DNA of 64,000 nt, from assembly GCF_004005935.1 (NCBI RefSeq), contig NZ_SACQ01000001.1, positions 899,485 to 963,484 of the forward strand. The letters run 5' to 3'. Shown here in pieces: positions 8,615-15,851 of the stretch (within the stretch, counting starts at the first letter, position 1; each line of letters starts with the position of its first letter). Both the position numbers and the translations under genes were made by a program. This stretch comes from Neptunomonas marina (GTDB lineage Bacteria > Pseudomonadota > Gammaproteobacteria > Pseudomonadales > Balneatricaceae). The notes beneath the pieces were generated by a model that did not search any database, had not been told where the DNA came from, and worked only from the letters and a program-made list of their open reading frames with translations.

Positions 8615-9733
8615 ATGAAGCAATCACAACCTTATTTGTTAACACCAGGACCGTTAACAACGTCCGATGCCACCAAAGAAGCGATGTTGGCGGACTGGGG
8701 CTCGTGGGATCAGGACTTTAATGCGATCACGCGTGATGTATGTGAGCGTCTGTTAGCGATGGCCAACGCCAGCGACACGCACGTTTGCGTACCGATGCAG
8801 GGCAGCGGTTCTTTCTCGGTTGAAGCGACGCTGGGCACGCTGGTGCCAAAAGATGGCAAAGTGCTAGTACTGATCAACGGTGCTTACGGTAAACGTATCG
8901 CGCAGAGCCTTGAGTATATAGGCCGCGACTATGCGGTTATCGACAAAGGCGATTACGAGCCACCACGTGGCGATGAAGTCCGCTTGGCCCTTGCTGAAGA
9001 CCCCGCTATCACCCACGTTGCGGTGGTCTATTGCGAAACAAGCTCTGGCATCTTAAACCCCATCGACGAGATTGCAGCGGTGGTGGCAGAGGCGGGCAAA
9101 CGCTTGCTGATCGACGCCATGAGTGCCTTTGGTGCACTGCCGGTTGATGCGAAAACCCTACCGTTTGAAGCGGTCATTTCGGCGGCGAACAAGTGTATCG
9201 AAGGCGTACCGGGTTTTGGCTACGCGATCGTACGCCGTGACTCCCTGGAACAGTGTAAAGGCCGTGCCCACTCCCTGTGTCTCGATCTTTACGAACAGTG
9301 GAGGTATATGGAAGCGACTGGCCAGTGGCGCTTCACGCCGCCAACGCATGTGATCGTTGCGTTCCAGCAAGCGCTGAACGAGCACGCCCAAGAGGGTGGC
9401 TGCGAAGGGCGCTTGGCGCGTTACACCCGCAACCGTGACCAAATGGTAAACGGTATGCGCGCAATGGGTTTTGCCACCTTGCTCGAAGATCAATGGCTAT
9501 CACCCATTATCACCACTTTTATGAGCCCAACGGACCCAGCGTTTGAGTTCAAGACGTTTTACAACCTTCTCAAAGAGAAAGGTTTAATTATCTACCCGGG
9601 CAAGCTAACTGAAGCAGAAAGCTTCCGGGTTGGATGTATCGGCCAGCTCTATGAGCCGCAGATCAATGCGTTACTGGAAGCGGTAGCACAAACGCTAGCG
9701 CAGATGAATATCACCCTAAAAGCAGTAGCTTAA
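8615..9733 (+). CDS. phnW: 2-aminoethylphosphonate:pyruvate aminotransferase
   Basis: This 372-aa protein is started at the ATG at 8615, which follows an AGAGAG ribosome site (an upstream in-frame ATG at 8564 has none). It is a class V fold-type I PLP aminotransferase: '[11 protein letters not shown]' at the N-terminus, '[12 protein letters not shown]' near 63-74, 'LIDAMSAFG' (PLP pyridine Asp ~167) and the Schiff-base lysine in 'SAANKCIEG' (Lys193). It converts 2-aminoethylphosphonate and pyruvate to phosphonoacetaldehyde and alanine. The product is the substrate of the enzyme encoded next (phnX, 18 bp later). Confidence 0.95.
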   Translation: MKQSQPYLLTPGPLTTSDATKEAMLADWGSWDQDFNAITRDVCERLLAMANASDTHVCVPMQGSGSFSVEATLGTLVPKDGKVLVLINGAYGKRIAQSLEYIGRDYAVIDKGDYEPPRGDEVRLALAEDPAITHVAVVYCETSSGILNPIDEIAAVVAEAGKRLLIDAMSAFGALPVDAKTLPFEAVISAANKCIEGVPGFGYAIVRRDSLEQCKGRAHSLCLDLYEQWRYMEATGQWRFTPPTHVIVAFQQALNEHAQEGGCEGRLARYTRNRDQMVNGMRAMGFATLLEDQWLSPIITTFMSPTDPAFEFKTFYNLLKEKGLIIYPGKLTEAESFRVGCIGQLYEPQINALLEAVAQTLAQMNITLKAVA

Positions 9734-9751
9734 GAAAAGTAGGACCCGACA

Positions 9752-10582
9752 ATGACTTACCTCTACAAACGTGTATATGCAGGCCCCGTTCAAGCAGTTG
9801 TTTTTGACTGGGCGGGTACAACCGTCGATTTTGGCTCATTGGCGCCAATCAAAGGTTTCTGCCAGTTGTTTGAGCAGTTTGGTGTACCGATTACCGCAGA
9901 AGAAGCCCGTGCGCCAATGGGCGCTGAAAAGCGCGAACATATCCAAGCGCTGTTGGATATGCCGCGTGTACGTGAGGCATGGATTGCACACCACGGTAGC
10001 GAAGCGGATGATGCCAAAGTAGATGAGCTTTACGATGCGTTTGTCAACGTACAGGTTGCTTGTATTGCTGAGTGTGCGCAGTTAATCCCGGGCGTGAAAG
10101 AGACGTTCGACTACCTAACAGATAAAGGTATCAAGGTGGGTGCCAACACAGGCTACAGCCAAGAGATGATTGTTGATCTGCGCAGTATTGCTGCAGAGCA
10201 AGGTTACAAGCCAAGCTCGGTGGTGTGCGCAACAGACGTTCAAAAAGCTCGCCCATTCCCACACATGACGTTGAAGAACATCATGGAGTTGGAAGTGGGC
10301 GCGGTACAGTCTGTGATCAAGGTTGACGATACGCTTACGGGTATCGAAGAGGGCCTAAACGCAGGCTGCTGGACCGTTGGTGTTATCGATAGCGGCAACG
10401 AAGTGGGTATGGATCTAGCGAGCTGGGAAGCACTACCTGAAGCGCAAAAAGACGCTAAGCGTGCTGCTGCGCAGCAGAAATTCCATGCCAGCGGAGCACA
10501 CTATGTCATCAACACGGTAGCGGACCTACCAGAGGTTGTTGAAGACATCGAAGCGCGCCTAGCGGTAGGTGAACAGCCTTAA
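9752..10582 (+). CDS. phnX: Phosphonoacetaldehyde hydrolase (phosphonatase)
   Basis: This 276-aa HAD-superfamily enzyme has the nucleophile Asp19 in 'VFDWAGTTVD'. The Schiff-base lysine expected of phosphonatases is Lys60 in 'GAEKREHI', within the small helical cap. HAD motifs follow as 'GANTGYS' and 'VKVDDTLTGIEEG'. It cleaves the C-P bond of phosphonoacetaldehyde to acetaldehyde and phosphate, completing the PhnW-PhnX pathway. An 'AQQKFHASGAHYVI' tail is typical of the family. A strong terminator follows at 10594. Confidence 0.95.
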   Translation: MTYLYKRVYAGPVQAVVFDWAGTTVDFGSLAPIKGFCQLFEQFGVPITAEEARAPMGAEKREHIQALLDMPRVREAWIAHHGSEADDAKVDELYDAFVNVQVACIAECAQLIPGVKETFDYLTDKGIKVGANTGYSQEMIVDLRSIAAEQGYKPSSVVCATDVQKARPFPHMTLKNIMELEVGAVQSVIKVDDTLTGIEEGLNAGCWTVGVIDSGNEVGMDLASWEALPEAQKDAKRAAAQQKFHASGAHYVINTVADLPEVVEDIEARLAVGEQP

Positions 10583-10593
10583 GCTTCAGCGGC

Positions 10594-10630
10594 ACTGAGC
10601 TTGGCTTAAAGCGTAGGCCAAGCTCAGTTT
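10594..10630 (+). terminator. Terminator of the phn operon
   Basis: ACTGAGCTTGGC (10594-10605) pairs with GCCAAGCTCAGT (10617-10628), a perfect 12-bp stem with an 11-base loop and a short T run, directly after phnX. Confidence 0.75.
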
Positions 10631-10797
10631 CTGTGCGTTACACTAATATGCTCTCTTCAAATATCTACCGTTGCTTTGCTTCGGTTTATGCCTTCAACTG
10701 GCTGTCGTTTACTTTATAAATTAACCATTGTGCACTTACTTATGCGCTGTCATTCCTGTTAACCTTGGCGCTAAGAACCCATACTAAGAGAGCAGCC

Positions 10798-11103
10798 ATG
10801 TGCCATATCTTTGCAGGGCAAAACCCTGAAAACTATAAGTTTATCTCCCGCTCCATTCGTTTAGCAGGGCACTCGACCAGCGTGAAACTGGAAGCAAAAT
10901 TCTGGGAGATACTCGACGCGGTGGCGGCAGAGCAAGAGATGACAACGCCACAGTTTCTATCCCGCATCTATGATGAAGCGCTAGATATCAATGGCGATGT
11001 ACCCAATTTTGCCTCGTTGCTGCGCTGTGCGTGTGCACTCTATCTTGAACAACCCAGCGAAGTGATGGAAACCGTGCGTGAACAACTAGCGGCAACAGGT
11101 TAA
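10798..11103 (+). CDS. Ribbon-helix-helix domain protein
   Basis: This protein is about 101 aa from the ATG at 10798, preceded by AGAGAG (an in-frame TTG at 10765 is less likely). The segment 'ISRSIRLAGHSTSVKLEAKFWEILDAVAAEQEMTTPQFLSRIYDEA' (residues ~16-61) matches the RHH_4-type ribbon-helix-helix family, small DNA-binding or arylsulfotransferase-associated proteins. The C-terminal part is helical. It stands alone between the phn terminator and the cassette region. No target is evident. Confidence 0.7.
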   Translation: MCHIFAGQNPENYKFISRSIRLAGHSTSVKLEAKFWEILDAVAAEQEMTTPQFLSRIYDEALDINGDVPNFASLLRCACALYLEQPSEVMETVREQLAATG

Positions 11104-11202
11104 CCGTGTTATCACTTTTTTGCGTGTAGTACTCCAGTACCACCTCAGCCGTTTCTAAAGAATTATTCTTAGCCTCATCAAACAGATGAGGTTAATTCTT
11201 TA

Positions 11203-11343
11203 ATGGCAAAAGCAATTCACTCAATGATTCGGGTTTACGACCTAGATCGTTCCATTTCGTTTTACAAAGAAGCCCTAGATCTGGACGTTGCCGAGCGTTT
11301 CGACTTCGATGGTTTTACCCTCGTGTACCTGCGCAACAGCTAA
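11203..11343 (+). pseudogene. Truncated glyoxalase I/VOC-family gene (N-terminal fragment)
   Basis: This 46-codon frame begins 'MAKAIHSMIRVYDLDRSISF' and continues as the first beta-alpha-beta module of a lactoylglutathione lyase-like VOC protein. It then stops after 'LVYLRNS' at a TAA. Intact family members are roughly 130 residues. The break coincides with CTAACG at 11340, where the AT-rich cassette region begins, so the gene appears cut by insertion or recombination. The metal-ligand residues of the second half are absent, so no enzyme activity is expected. Confidence 0.75.
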
Positions 11344-11367
11344 CGAGGCGATAATCATTTTTCGCAT
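11275..11367 (-). pseudogene. Start of a truncated secreted-protein gene running into the VOC remnant
   Basis: ATG at 11367 has a good ribosome site (AAGGA at 11374-11378, 6-base spacing). It encodes 'MRKMIIASLA', a plausible signal-peptide beginning, then at the 11341 junction it reads into the antisense of the truncated VOC gene and stops at 11275 after 30 codons. I read it as the 5' end of a cassette gene whose remainder was lost at the same junction. This is a low-confidence inference. Confidence 0.3.
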
Positions 11368-11645
11368 GTAATATCCTTATTTTTTACTGGCATTACTAAG
11401 AGTAAATCGGGGTTTCAGATAATAAGTGCAACACTCATGGTTGAACGGTGATAGGTAGTCAACTGCTGCTCGACATAAACCACAAAGATGTTCGACACTT
11501 TGCCAAACCTATAGCAATCCTCTGTTTCCCAGAAATCATCCATCATGATCTCATTGAACAAGTCGTAAAACAGGTTGTACCCAAGACTGAGGAACAACCC
11601 TTCGGATTTATTAAGCCATACTTACATGGCGATTACAGCCACTTG
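11344..11645. other. AT-rich spacer at the cassette-array edge, no confident gene
   Basis: It contains a 60-codon minus-strand frame (11415-11597) and a 90-codon plus-strand frame (11448-11720). Neither has a recognisable product, and the plus-strand one overlaps the end of the cold-shock/excalibur gene. A partial attC-like core (CTAACAAG on the minus strand) touches its right end at 11642-11649, but I cannot find the matching GTTRRRY core. Confidence 0.4.
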
Positions 11646-12185
11646 TTAGAACCTAGAATCGTTTTCGCATGGAATGCCATCGCCATCTCCATCCATCTTA
11701 GGATTGGGGCAGTTTCTTAAAAAGAACTCTGCTTCTGCTCGTGATGTCATTTGACTACAATGCTGTCTTCCATCGCAGCTAAATTTAGGAGCAGTTGGTG
11801 TTTGAACTGGAGCTGATTTATTCTGGTCTACCAATACAGGGCTCACACTAAATTCTTTAGTATTTATAAATTGGTTATAACCAAAAAAACTTATAACTAA
11901 TAATATTATAATCACCAATGCTGAGCTGAGTATGCCTCCGCTTTTCTTCCTGTGATTAGCTTTTTTTGATTTATTACTAGTAGGTCTTTGTACCTTTATA
12001 GCTCGGCTTTTTCCTTTACTATCAATTTGAACGTCAAAGGAGATAAGCTCACCAACTTTTGGGCGAGCTTCATCTTGAGGGAAAGCTGATATATGTACAA
12101 ATATTTCCTCTTCATGCTGAGGAGATTCAATGAATCCAAAACCTCGATCATCGTTCCATTTTTTCAAGCTTCCATGTTTTTTCAT
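11646..12185 (-). CDS. Cold-shock domain / transmembrane / excalibur calcium-binding fusion protein
   Basis: This 179-aa protein has three parts. A cold-shock nucleic-acid-binding domain lies at about residues 3-66 ('GSLKKWNDDRGFGFIESP', 'EIFVHISAF'), with the RNP motifs present. A single membrane helix follows at about 85-106 ('SSALVIIILLVISFFGYNQF'). The C-terminal excalibur domain (about 137-177: 'CDGRQHCSQMTSRAEAEFFL', then 'DGDGDGIPCE') is a Ca-binding motif found in extracytoplasmic proteins. The CSD would face the cytoplasm and excalibur the periplasm. It is a minus-strand gene in the cassette array, and its TAA stop lies inside an attC-like core. Function is unknown. Confidence 0.8.
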   Translation of the reverse strand: MKKHGSLKKWNDDRGFGFIESPQHEEEIFVHISAFPQDEARPKVGELISFDVQIDSKGKSRAIKVQRPTSNKSKKANHRKKSGGILSSALVIIILLVISFFGYNQFINTKEFSVSPVLVDQNKSAPVQTPTAPKFSCDGRQHCSQMTSRAEAEFFLRNCPNPKMDGDGDGIPCENDSRF

Positions 12186-12221
12186 CGTTACTTCTTACTT
12201 GTTTATTTAGTTTGGTGTTAC

Positions 12222-12281
12222 TCATAACGCTTACAGCAGTTGAGCGCATTGCGCGTCAACTGCCTGTTTTTTGTTAGGTTA
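12222..12281 (-). other. Integron attC-like recombination site (cassette of the RDD gene)
   Basis: Read on the minus strand: ACCTAAC core containing the gene's TAA stop, then a hairpin GCAGTTGA (12236-12243) / TCAACTGC (12256-12263) with an inner GCGC/GCGC, then GCGTTA. It is about 60 bp, at the short end of attC sites. The right-hand core is imperfect (GTTATGA). Confidence 0.65.
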
Positions 12282-12764
12282 CTTGCCTTCAAAGGCAACT
12301 TCTTGTGGGTTGTTGTCTTTAGGGCTAATGACAACAGTACCGGCAAGCTTGTCATGCCATCCTTGTTTTTTCTTGTCCCATGCAACCCAAAATATGCCAA
12401 GACCTAGAGGAATAGTTGCAATGATGTACCCCAGATAGCGGATTACATATTGCAGGAGAGTTGGCTTATCTCCTGTTTTCGCGTCAACAATTCGTGCAGA
12501 GACGGCCATCTTTCCTGGTGTCGCTTGGCGATAAGCCCAAAATGTAATGACAGCAACTAATGGGAAAACCCAGCTAATAATAAAATCGGCAAAGCCAGCA
12601 ATGAGATCCCCTCCATCGAAGTAGTTCCAGCCATAAATAGCAATCAGAATAGGATAAGTGATGACAACTAAAATAATTGTGTCAATTAGACAAGCACCAA
12701 CACGTGGCCAAAATCCGGTGTATTTATTTACATCGCCTATTGTTGCGGGTACGTCACTGTTCAT
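12279..12764 (-). CDS. RDD-family membrane protein (cassette gene)
   Basis: This protein is about 161 aa. The ATG at 12764 sits 5 bases after AAGGAG, so I prefer it to the in-frame GTG at 12770. It begins the RDD domain with 'GFWPRVGACLIDTIIL', which supplies the family Arg and Asp. Hydrophobic segments follow at about 25-45, 60-80 and 115-135, and 'ATPGKMAVSARIVDAKTGDKPTLLQYVIRYLGY' is the typical RDD middle. RDD proteins are integral membrane proteins of mostly unknown role (some affect ion homeostasis). The stop TAA lies in the attC-like core that follows, which marks it as an integron cassette gene. Confidence 0.85.
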   Translation of the reverse strand: MNSDVPATIGDVNKYTGFWPRVGACLIDTIILVVITYPILIAIYGWNYFDGGDLIAGFADFIISWVFPLVAVITFWAYRQATPGKMAVSARIVDAKTGDKPTLLQYVIRYLGYIIATIPLGLGIFWVAWDKKKQGWHDKLAGTVVISPKDNNPQEVAFEGK

Positions 12765-12792
12765 GTTCACTCCTTGATTTTATTAATGGAAA

Positions 12793-12884
12793 CCTAACGC
12801 CTTTCTAAGCGGATAAAAACAGTTGGCAATAACCGCGAAGCGATGGACAACTGTTTTAATTCCGTTTAAGCAACTTGTTAGTTT
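12793..12884 (-). other. Integron attC-like site (cassette of the paired small membrane proteins)
   Basis: This is the clearest attC of the window. On the minus strand the left core CTAACAAG overlaps the TAA stop at 12878. Then come a CCG-containing L arm and the stem AAAACAGTTG / CAACTGTTTT (plus-strand 12816-12825 and 12848-12857, perfect 10 bp). The site ends in GGCGTTAGG, which matches the consensus GTTRRRY. Length is about 92 bp. Confidence 0.8.
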
Positions 12885-13057
12885 TTGGTGTCAATTGCAG
12901 GCCAATCTTTATGCGCTAAATAAAGTAACGCTACAAAGTTAGCAACAGGAATTAAGAACAAAATACCCATTGCTCCTTTAAAACCCGCTCTTGAAAATAC
13001 ACGCCAACCAGCAAAAGCAATTAATGCCCAGATGGAAACAATAATAATATAAGCCAT
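12878..13057 (-). CDS. Small membrane protein, paralogue of the upstream gene (cassette)
   Basis: This 59-aa protein starts at the ATG at 13057, preceded by AAGGAGGAAT. An N-terminal membrane helix ('YIIIVSIWALIAFAGW') is followed by 'FSRAGFKGAMG' and a second hydrophobic stretch 'ILFLIPVANFVALLYLA' ending 'HKDWP'. Its start overlaps the stop of the upstream 62-aa gene (TAATG), and the two share the pattern AGFK-x-hydrophobic-IP-x-x-N-LLYLA-x-x-x-WP, so they are tandem paralogues in one cassette. I do not recognise a named family and infer no function. Confidence 0.75.
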   Translation of the reverse strand: MAYIIIVSIWALIAFAGWRVFSRAGFKGAMGILFLIPVANFVALLYLAHKDWPAIDTKN

Positions 13058-13245
13058 TATAATTCCTCCTTGAATGTAGGCCATTTTGCAAAAGCCAAAT
13101 ACAAAAGAAATGAAAGATTTAAAGCTGGAATCCAAAAAACGAATTTAGGTGTATCTTTAAAGCCTGCTTTAGAATAAATTTTTTCTATCGCATGACCACT
13201 TGCAAACCAAATTGCTAATGCAATTATTACTTCTACTACTACCAC
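13057..13245 (-). CDS. Small membrane protein, first of a paralogous pair (cassette)
   Basis: This 62-aa protein starts at a GTG at 13245, six bases after AAGGAG. A longer frame opens at 13344 but would run through the attC site. Helix one is 'VVEVIIALAIWFASG', followed by 'IYSKAGFKDTPK' and helix two 'FVFWIPALNLSFLLYLAFAKWP'. It is translationally coupled to its paralogue (stop and next ATG share one base). The pair might form a hetero-oligomeric membrane unit; the sequence does not say more. Confidence 0.75.
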   Translation of the reverse strand: MVVVEVIIALAIWFASGHAIEKIYSKAGFKDTPKFVFWIPALNLSFLLYLAFAKWPTFKEEL

Positions 13246-13280
13246 ACAACTCTCCTTGACTGATTGGTGGTGAAAAAAAA

Positions 13281-13390
13281 CTAACGCCCAAATAAGGAGC
13301 ACAAACATGGCGGCTATAATGGAGCGAAGCGACACAGTCGCCATATTTGTGTCCCAGCAAGCTTGCGAGCGACTTAATTTATTTGTTATA
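13281..13390 (-). other. Integron attC-like site (cassette of the HEPN-like gene)
   Basis: On the minus strand it runs from TTATAACAAA (carrying the TAA stop at 13386-13388) to GGGCGTTAG. In between, CACAAACATGGCG (13300-13312) and CGCCATATTTGTG (13339-13351) form an imperfect stem. It is about 110 bp, resembling Vibrio-type repeats. Confidence 0.75.
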
Positions 13391-13982
13391 AGCCGGTGTA
13401 ACCTTTCATTTGTAACTGCAAAGATGACAAGTGATCTGAAATTAATTTTGCAGCTTTGTATGAAGTATCTTGCTCATTAACAAACTTGAAAAACCTTCTA
13501 AGAAAATCGATGCAACCGTCCGCTGAAAGATAATTTAGATCTTTAGCATACTTACCTAGTTGAGTACTTTGGTTGTGAACCCACCTTTTTCTAACTCTAT
13601 TCAAATCATTTAGCTGGCTATAAAGTTTAGTTTCTTCGACATTTTTAATGCCCCAAAACTCTTGTGCAAGAGACAAGAATTGTTTCACCGGGCTTTGCTT
13701 AGACCACACATCAGCCTTGGGTTTAGACTTTTTACCATGATAGTAATCAAAGTAAAAAGCTTCTATTATCATTGCCGTAAAAACTTGGGAAATAATTGCT
13801 TGATTCTTTGCGGTCAAATTATCCTGAACTAGGCACTCATCCTCAGGTATCTTCCCATATTTTTCGTACAATTGGTTCACAGTGTTACAGTGGAATACGA
13901 ATTGTTCAGTTACGACTGCAAGTAAATCGGCTATTCCACTAGCACGAACTTGAGTGAGTTTTCCTTCAATTTCTTCAATCAT
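13386..13982 (-). CDS. HEPN-like cassette protein with R-x4-H motif
   Basis: This protein is about 198 aa from the ATG at 13982. A longer frame from 14030 would include half of a perfect hairpin and is less likely. It is predicted all-helical. 'DLNRVRKRWVHNQS' carries Arg131-x4-His136, the catalytic-type motif of HEPN nucleotide-binding and RNase domains, which are common in toxin, CRISPR-ancillary and abortive-infection proteins. No second domain or cognate antitoxin/MNT gene is adjacent. It is the first cassette of the minus-strand array and ends within an attC-like core. The HEPN assignment rests on the motif and helical character only. Confidence 0.55.
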   Translation of the reverse strand: MIEEIEGKLTQVRASGIADLLAVVTEQFVFHCNTVNQLYEKYGKIPEDECLVQDNLTAKNQAIISQVFTAMIIEAFYFDYYHGKKSKPKADVWSKQSPVKQFLSLAQEFWGIKNVEETKLYSQLNDLNRVRKRWVHNQSTQLGKYAKDLNYLSADGCIDFLRRFFKFVNEQDTSYKAAKLISDHLSSLQLQMKGYTGL

Positions 13983-14006
13983 ATCTTTGAGGCTTATAAC
14001 AGTGTG

Positions 14007-14033
14007 ATTATGATGCCACGCCGGCATCATAAT
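14007..14033. repeat. Perfect 11-bp hairpin at the outer edge of the cassette array
   Basis: ATTATGATGCC (14007-14017) and GGCATCATAAT (14023-14033) are perfect inverted repeats with loop ACGCC. There is no T tract after it on either strand. It lies just upstream of the HEPN-like gene and just outside a GTTATAAG sequence (13993-14000 on the minus strand) that could be the cassette boundary. Confidence 0.5.
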
Positions 14034-14496
14034 AATTATTTAAATGAATTCATCTTATCTGTATTTTCTTTATTGCTTTTTATGTAAGTAATTGAACTCA
14101 TTGCCTTTCTAAATTGCACTTTCAGTTAGAGCGGCCAACCTGCCGTTTTGCTTGCTGAAAATAGTGCCAAGTAGCGGTTGTTGTAGTTGTACATATCAAC
14201 GTCCCTTTATGTGGTTGCATCCTTTCCCTTTTACGCCAGTGGCGCGTGCTAGCAACAGTATCTACTTATATAGAGTTTTGATCAAGATGCGGCGCGTTTT
14301 AGGGGCTTTGGCTTATGTGTGTTGCGGGGCTTTTTGGGCTGCACGCCTGTTAAGGTAGAGCAGGGGGGAAATGCTAGATTGGAAAGTTAAGTAAATGCTT
14401 AACTTAAATTCAGTAATTTGAAATTTATAGAATTCAATAACGCACCATAATGGATCTAAAGGTTACGACTAAGACAGATTCATCATAGGTGGCTTT
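14034..14496. other. Intergenic region before the beta-alanine genes
   Basis: No convincing gene is present in these 460 bases. A 68-codon plus-strand frame at 14152 has no ribosome site or family resemblance. The left part is AT-rich like the cassettes. The region contains the palindrome described at 14384-14405 and must hold the promoter of the transaminase gene, whose ribosome site is AGGTGG just before 14497. Confidence 0.5.
14384..14405. promoter_or_regulatory. Palindrome upstream of the beta-alanine transaminase gene
   Basis: AAGTTAAG (14384-14391) and CTTAACTT (14398-14405) are perfect inverted repeats around TAAATG, about 92 bp before the start codon. It is a candidate operator; the regulator is unknown. 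Confidence 0.4.
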
Positions 14497-15843
14497 ATGA
14501 ACAATAAAAACGAACAACTTGCCGCGTTGGGCCTCTCTCAAGAGCAGCTTGATGCCTTCTGGATGCCATTTACCGGCAACCGTGACTTTAAACAAAACCC
14601 TCGCTTTATTACTGGCGCCGATGGCAACTACTACACTGATGTCGATGGCCGCAAAATTTTTGATGGTTTAGCAGGCCTCTGGACATGTGGCGCAGGCCAC
14701 AACCGCCCCGAGATTGCAGAGGCGGTCAGCAAACAGATCAGAGAGCTAGACTATTCGCCGGCTTTCCAGTTTGGCCACCCAAAAGCTTTTGAGCTGGCAC
14801 ACCGTATTACCGAATTTACGCCAGTCGGTCTAAACCGTGTGTTCTTTACAGGTTCCGGCTCTGAATCGGTCGAAACGGCGCTCAAAATTGCCCGTGCTTA
14901 TTGGCGTAAGCGTGGCCAAGGCACGAAAACACGTTTAATTGGCCGCTCTAAGGGTTACCACGGCGTCAACTTTGGCGGTATCAGCGTGGGGGGGATCGGC
15001 CCTAACCGTGCGCTTTATGGCCAAGGGCTAGATGCCATTCACCTGCCGCACACCATGTTGCCAGAAAACACCTTTGTTAAAGGGATGCCAACCCACGGTG
15101 CCACACAGGCGGATGAGCTAGAACATCTTATTGCGGTGCATGATGCCTCGAATATCGCCGCTGTGATTGTTGAACCGATGGCAGGCTCTGCCGGTGTTAT
15201 TCCACCGCCACAGGGGTATCTCAAGCGCCTACGCGAGCTGTGCGATAAGCACAATATCCTGCTGATCTTTGATGAGGTGATCACCGCCTTTGGCCGTATG
15301 GGCAGTAAAACAGGCGCTGAGGCTTTTGGTGTGACGCCAGACCTGATGACCATTGCTAAACAGCTCACCAACGGCGCTGTGCCAATGGGTGCAGTGGTTG
15401 CAAAGCAGGATATCTACGATACCTTCATGGCCGAAGGTGGCCCAGAATATATGCTTGAGCTACCGCATGGTTATACCTATTCGGCACATCCGGTGGCGTG
15501 TGCAGCGGGCTTAGCGGCGCTGGATATCTTAGAGAAAGATAACCTTATTGAGCGGGTTAACGGTTTAGCGCCGCAGTTGGAAGAGATGCTGCACGGCCTT
15601 AAAGGTACGAAATACGTTGCGGATATTCGTAACTACGGCCTAGCTGGCGCACTGACGATTGAGGCTGCACCGGGCGAGCCAGCGCTGCGTCCTTACCAGA
15701 TCGCCATGAAGTGTTGGGAGAAGGGCTTCTATGTGCGCTATGGCGGTGACACCATCCAGCTCGGTATGCCGTTCACATCAGAAATTGACGAGATCGACCG
15801 TCTGATCAACGCACTGGGCGACTCGATCAACGAACTCGACTAA
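14497..15843 (+). CDS. Beta-alanine (omega-amino acid):pyruvate aminotransferase
   Basis: This 448-aa class III PLP aminotransferase has the substrate/PLP segment 'FTGSGSESVETALKIARAYW' (about 118-137), the PLP-binding 'LIFDEVITAFGRMG' and the Schiff-base lysine Lys288 in 'TIAKQLTNGAVPMG'. Length and motifs match BauA/AptA-type beta-alanine:pyruvate transaminases, which form malonate semialdehyde and alanine; taurine or other omega-amines cannot be excluded. It is followed 51 bp later by a CoA-acylating semialdehyde dehydrogenase, which would turn malonate semialdehyde into acetyl-CoA, so beta-alanine is the most economical substrate. Confidence 0.88.
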   Translation: MNNKNEQLAALGLSQEQLDAFWMPFTGNRDFKQNPRFITGADGNYYTDVDGRKIFDGLAGLWTCGAGHNRPEIAEAVSKQIRELDYSPAFQFGHPKAFELAHRITEFTPVGLNRVFFTGSGSESVETALKIARAYWRKRGQGTKTRLIGRSKGYHGVNFGGISVGGIGPNRALYGQGLDAIHLPHTMLPENTFVKGMPTHGATQADELEHLIAVHDASNIAAVIVEPMAGSAGVIPPPQGYLKRLRELCDKHNILLIFDEVITAFGRMGSKTGAEAFGVTPDLMTIAKQLTNGAVPMGAVVAKQDIYDTFMAEGGPEYMLELPHGYTYSAHPVACAAGLAALDILEKDNLIERVNGLAPQLEEMLHGLKGTKYVADIRNYGLAGALTIEAAPGEPALRPYQIAMKCWEKGFYVRYGGDTIQLGMPFTSEIDEIDRLINALGDSINELD

Positions 15844-15851
15844 GCAGTAAC

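Noticed and set aside
11448-11720. 90-codon plus-strand frame at the array edge
   Set aside because: It overlaps the end of the well-supported cold-shock/excalibur gene antisense, has no ribosome site, and shows no family signature.
12200-12900. Transposon or IS terminal inverted repeats
   Set aside because: The inverted repeats each sit directly after a gene stop and have attC-type cores; no transposase or target-site duplication is seen.
13246-13344. N-terminal extension of the first small membrane protein
   Set aside because: It would translate through the attC-like site; the GTG at 13245 has a strong AAGGAG at ideal spacing.
14152-14358. 68-codon frame before the beta-alanine transaminase
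   Set aside because: Cys/Arg-rich composition, no ribosome site, and upstream regulatory position; treated as non-coding.
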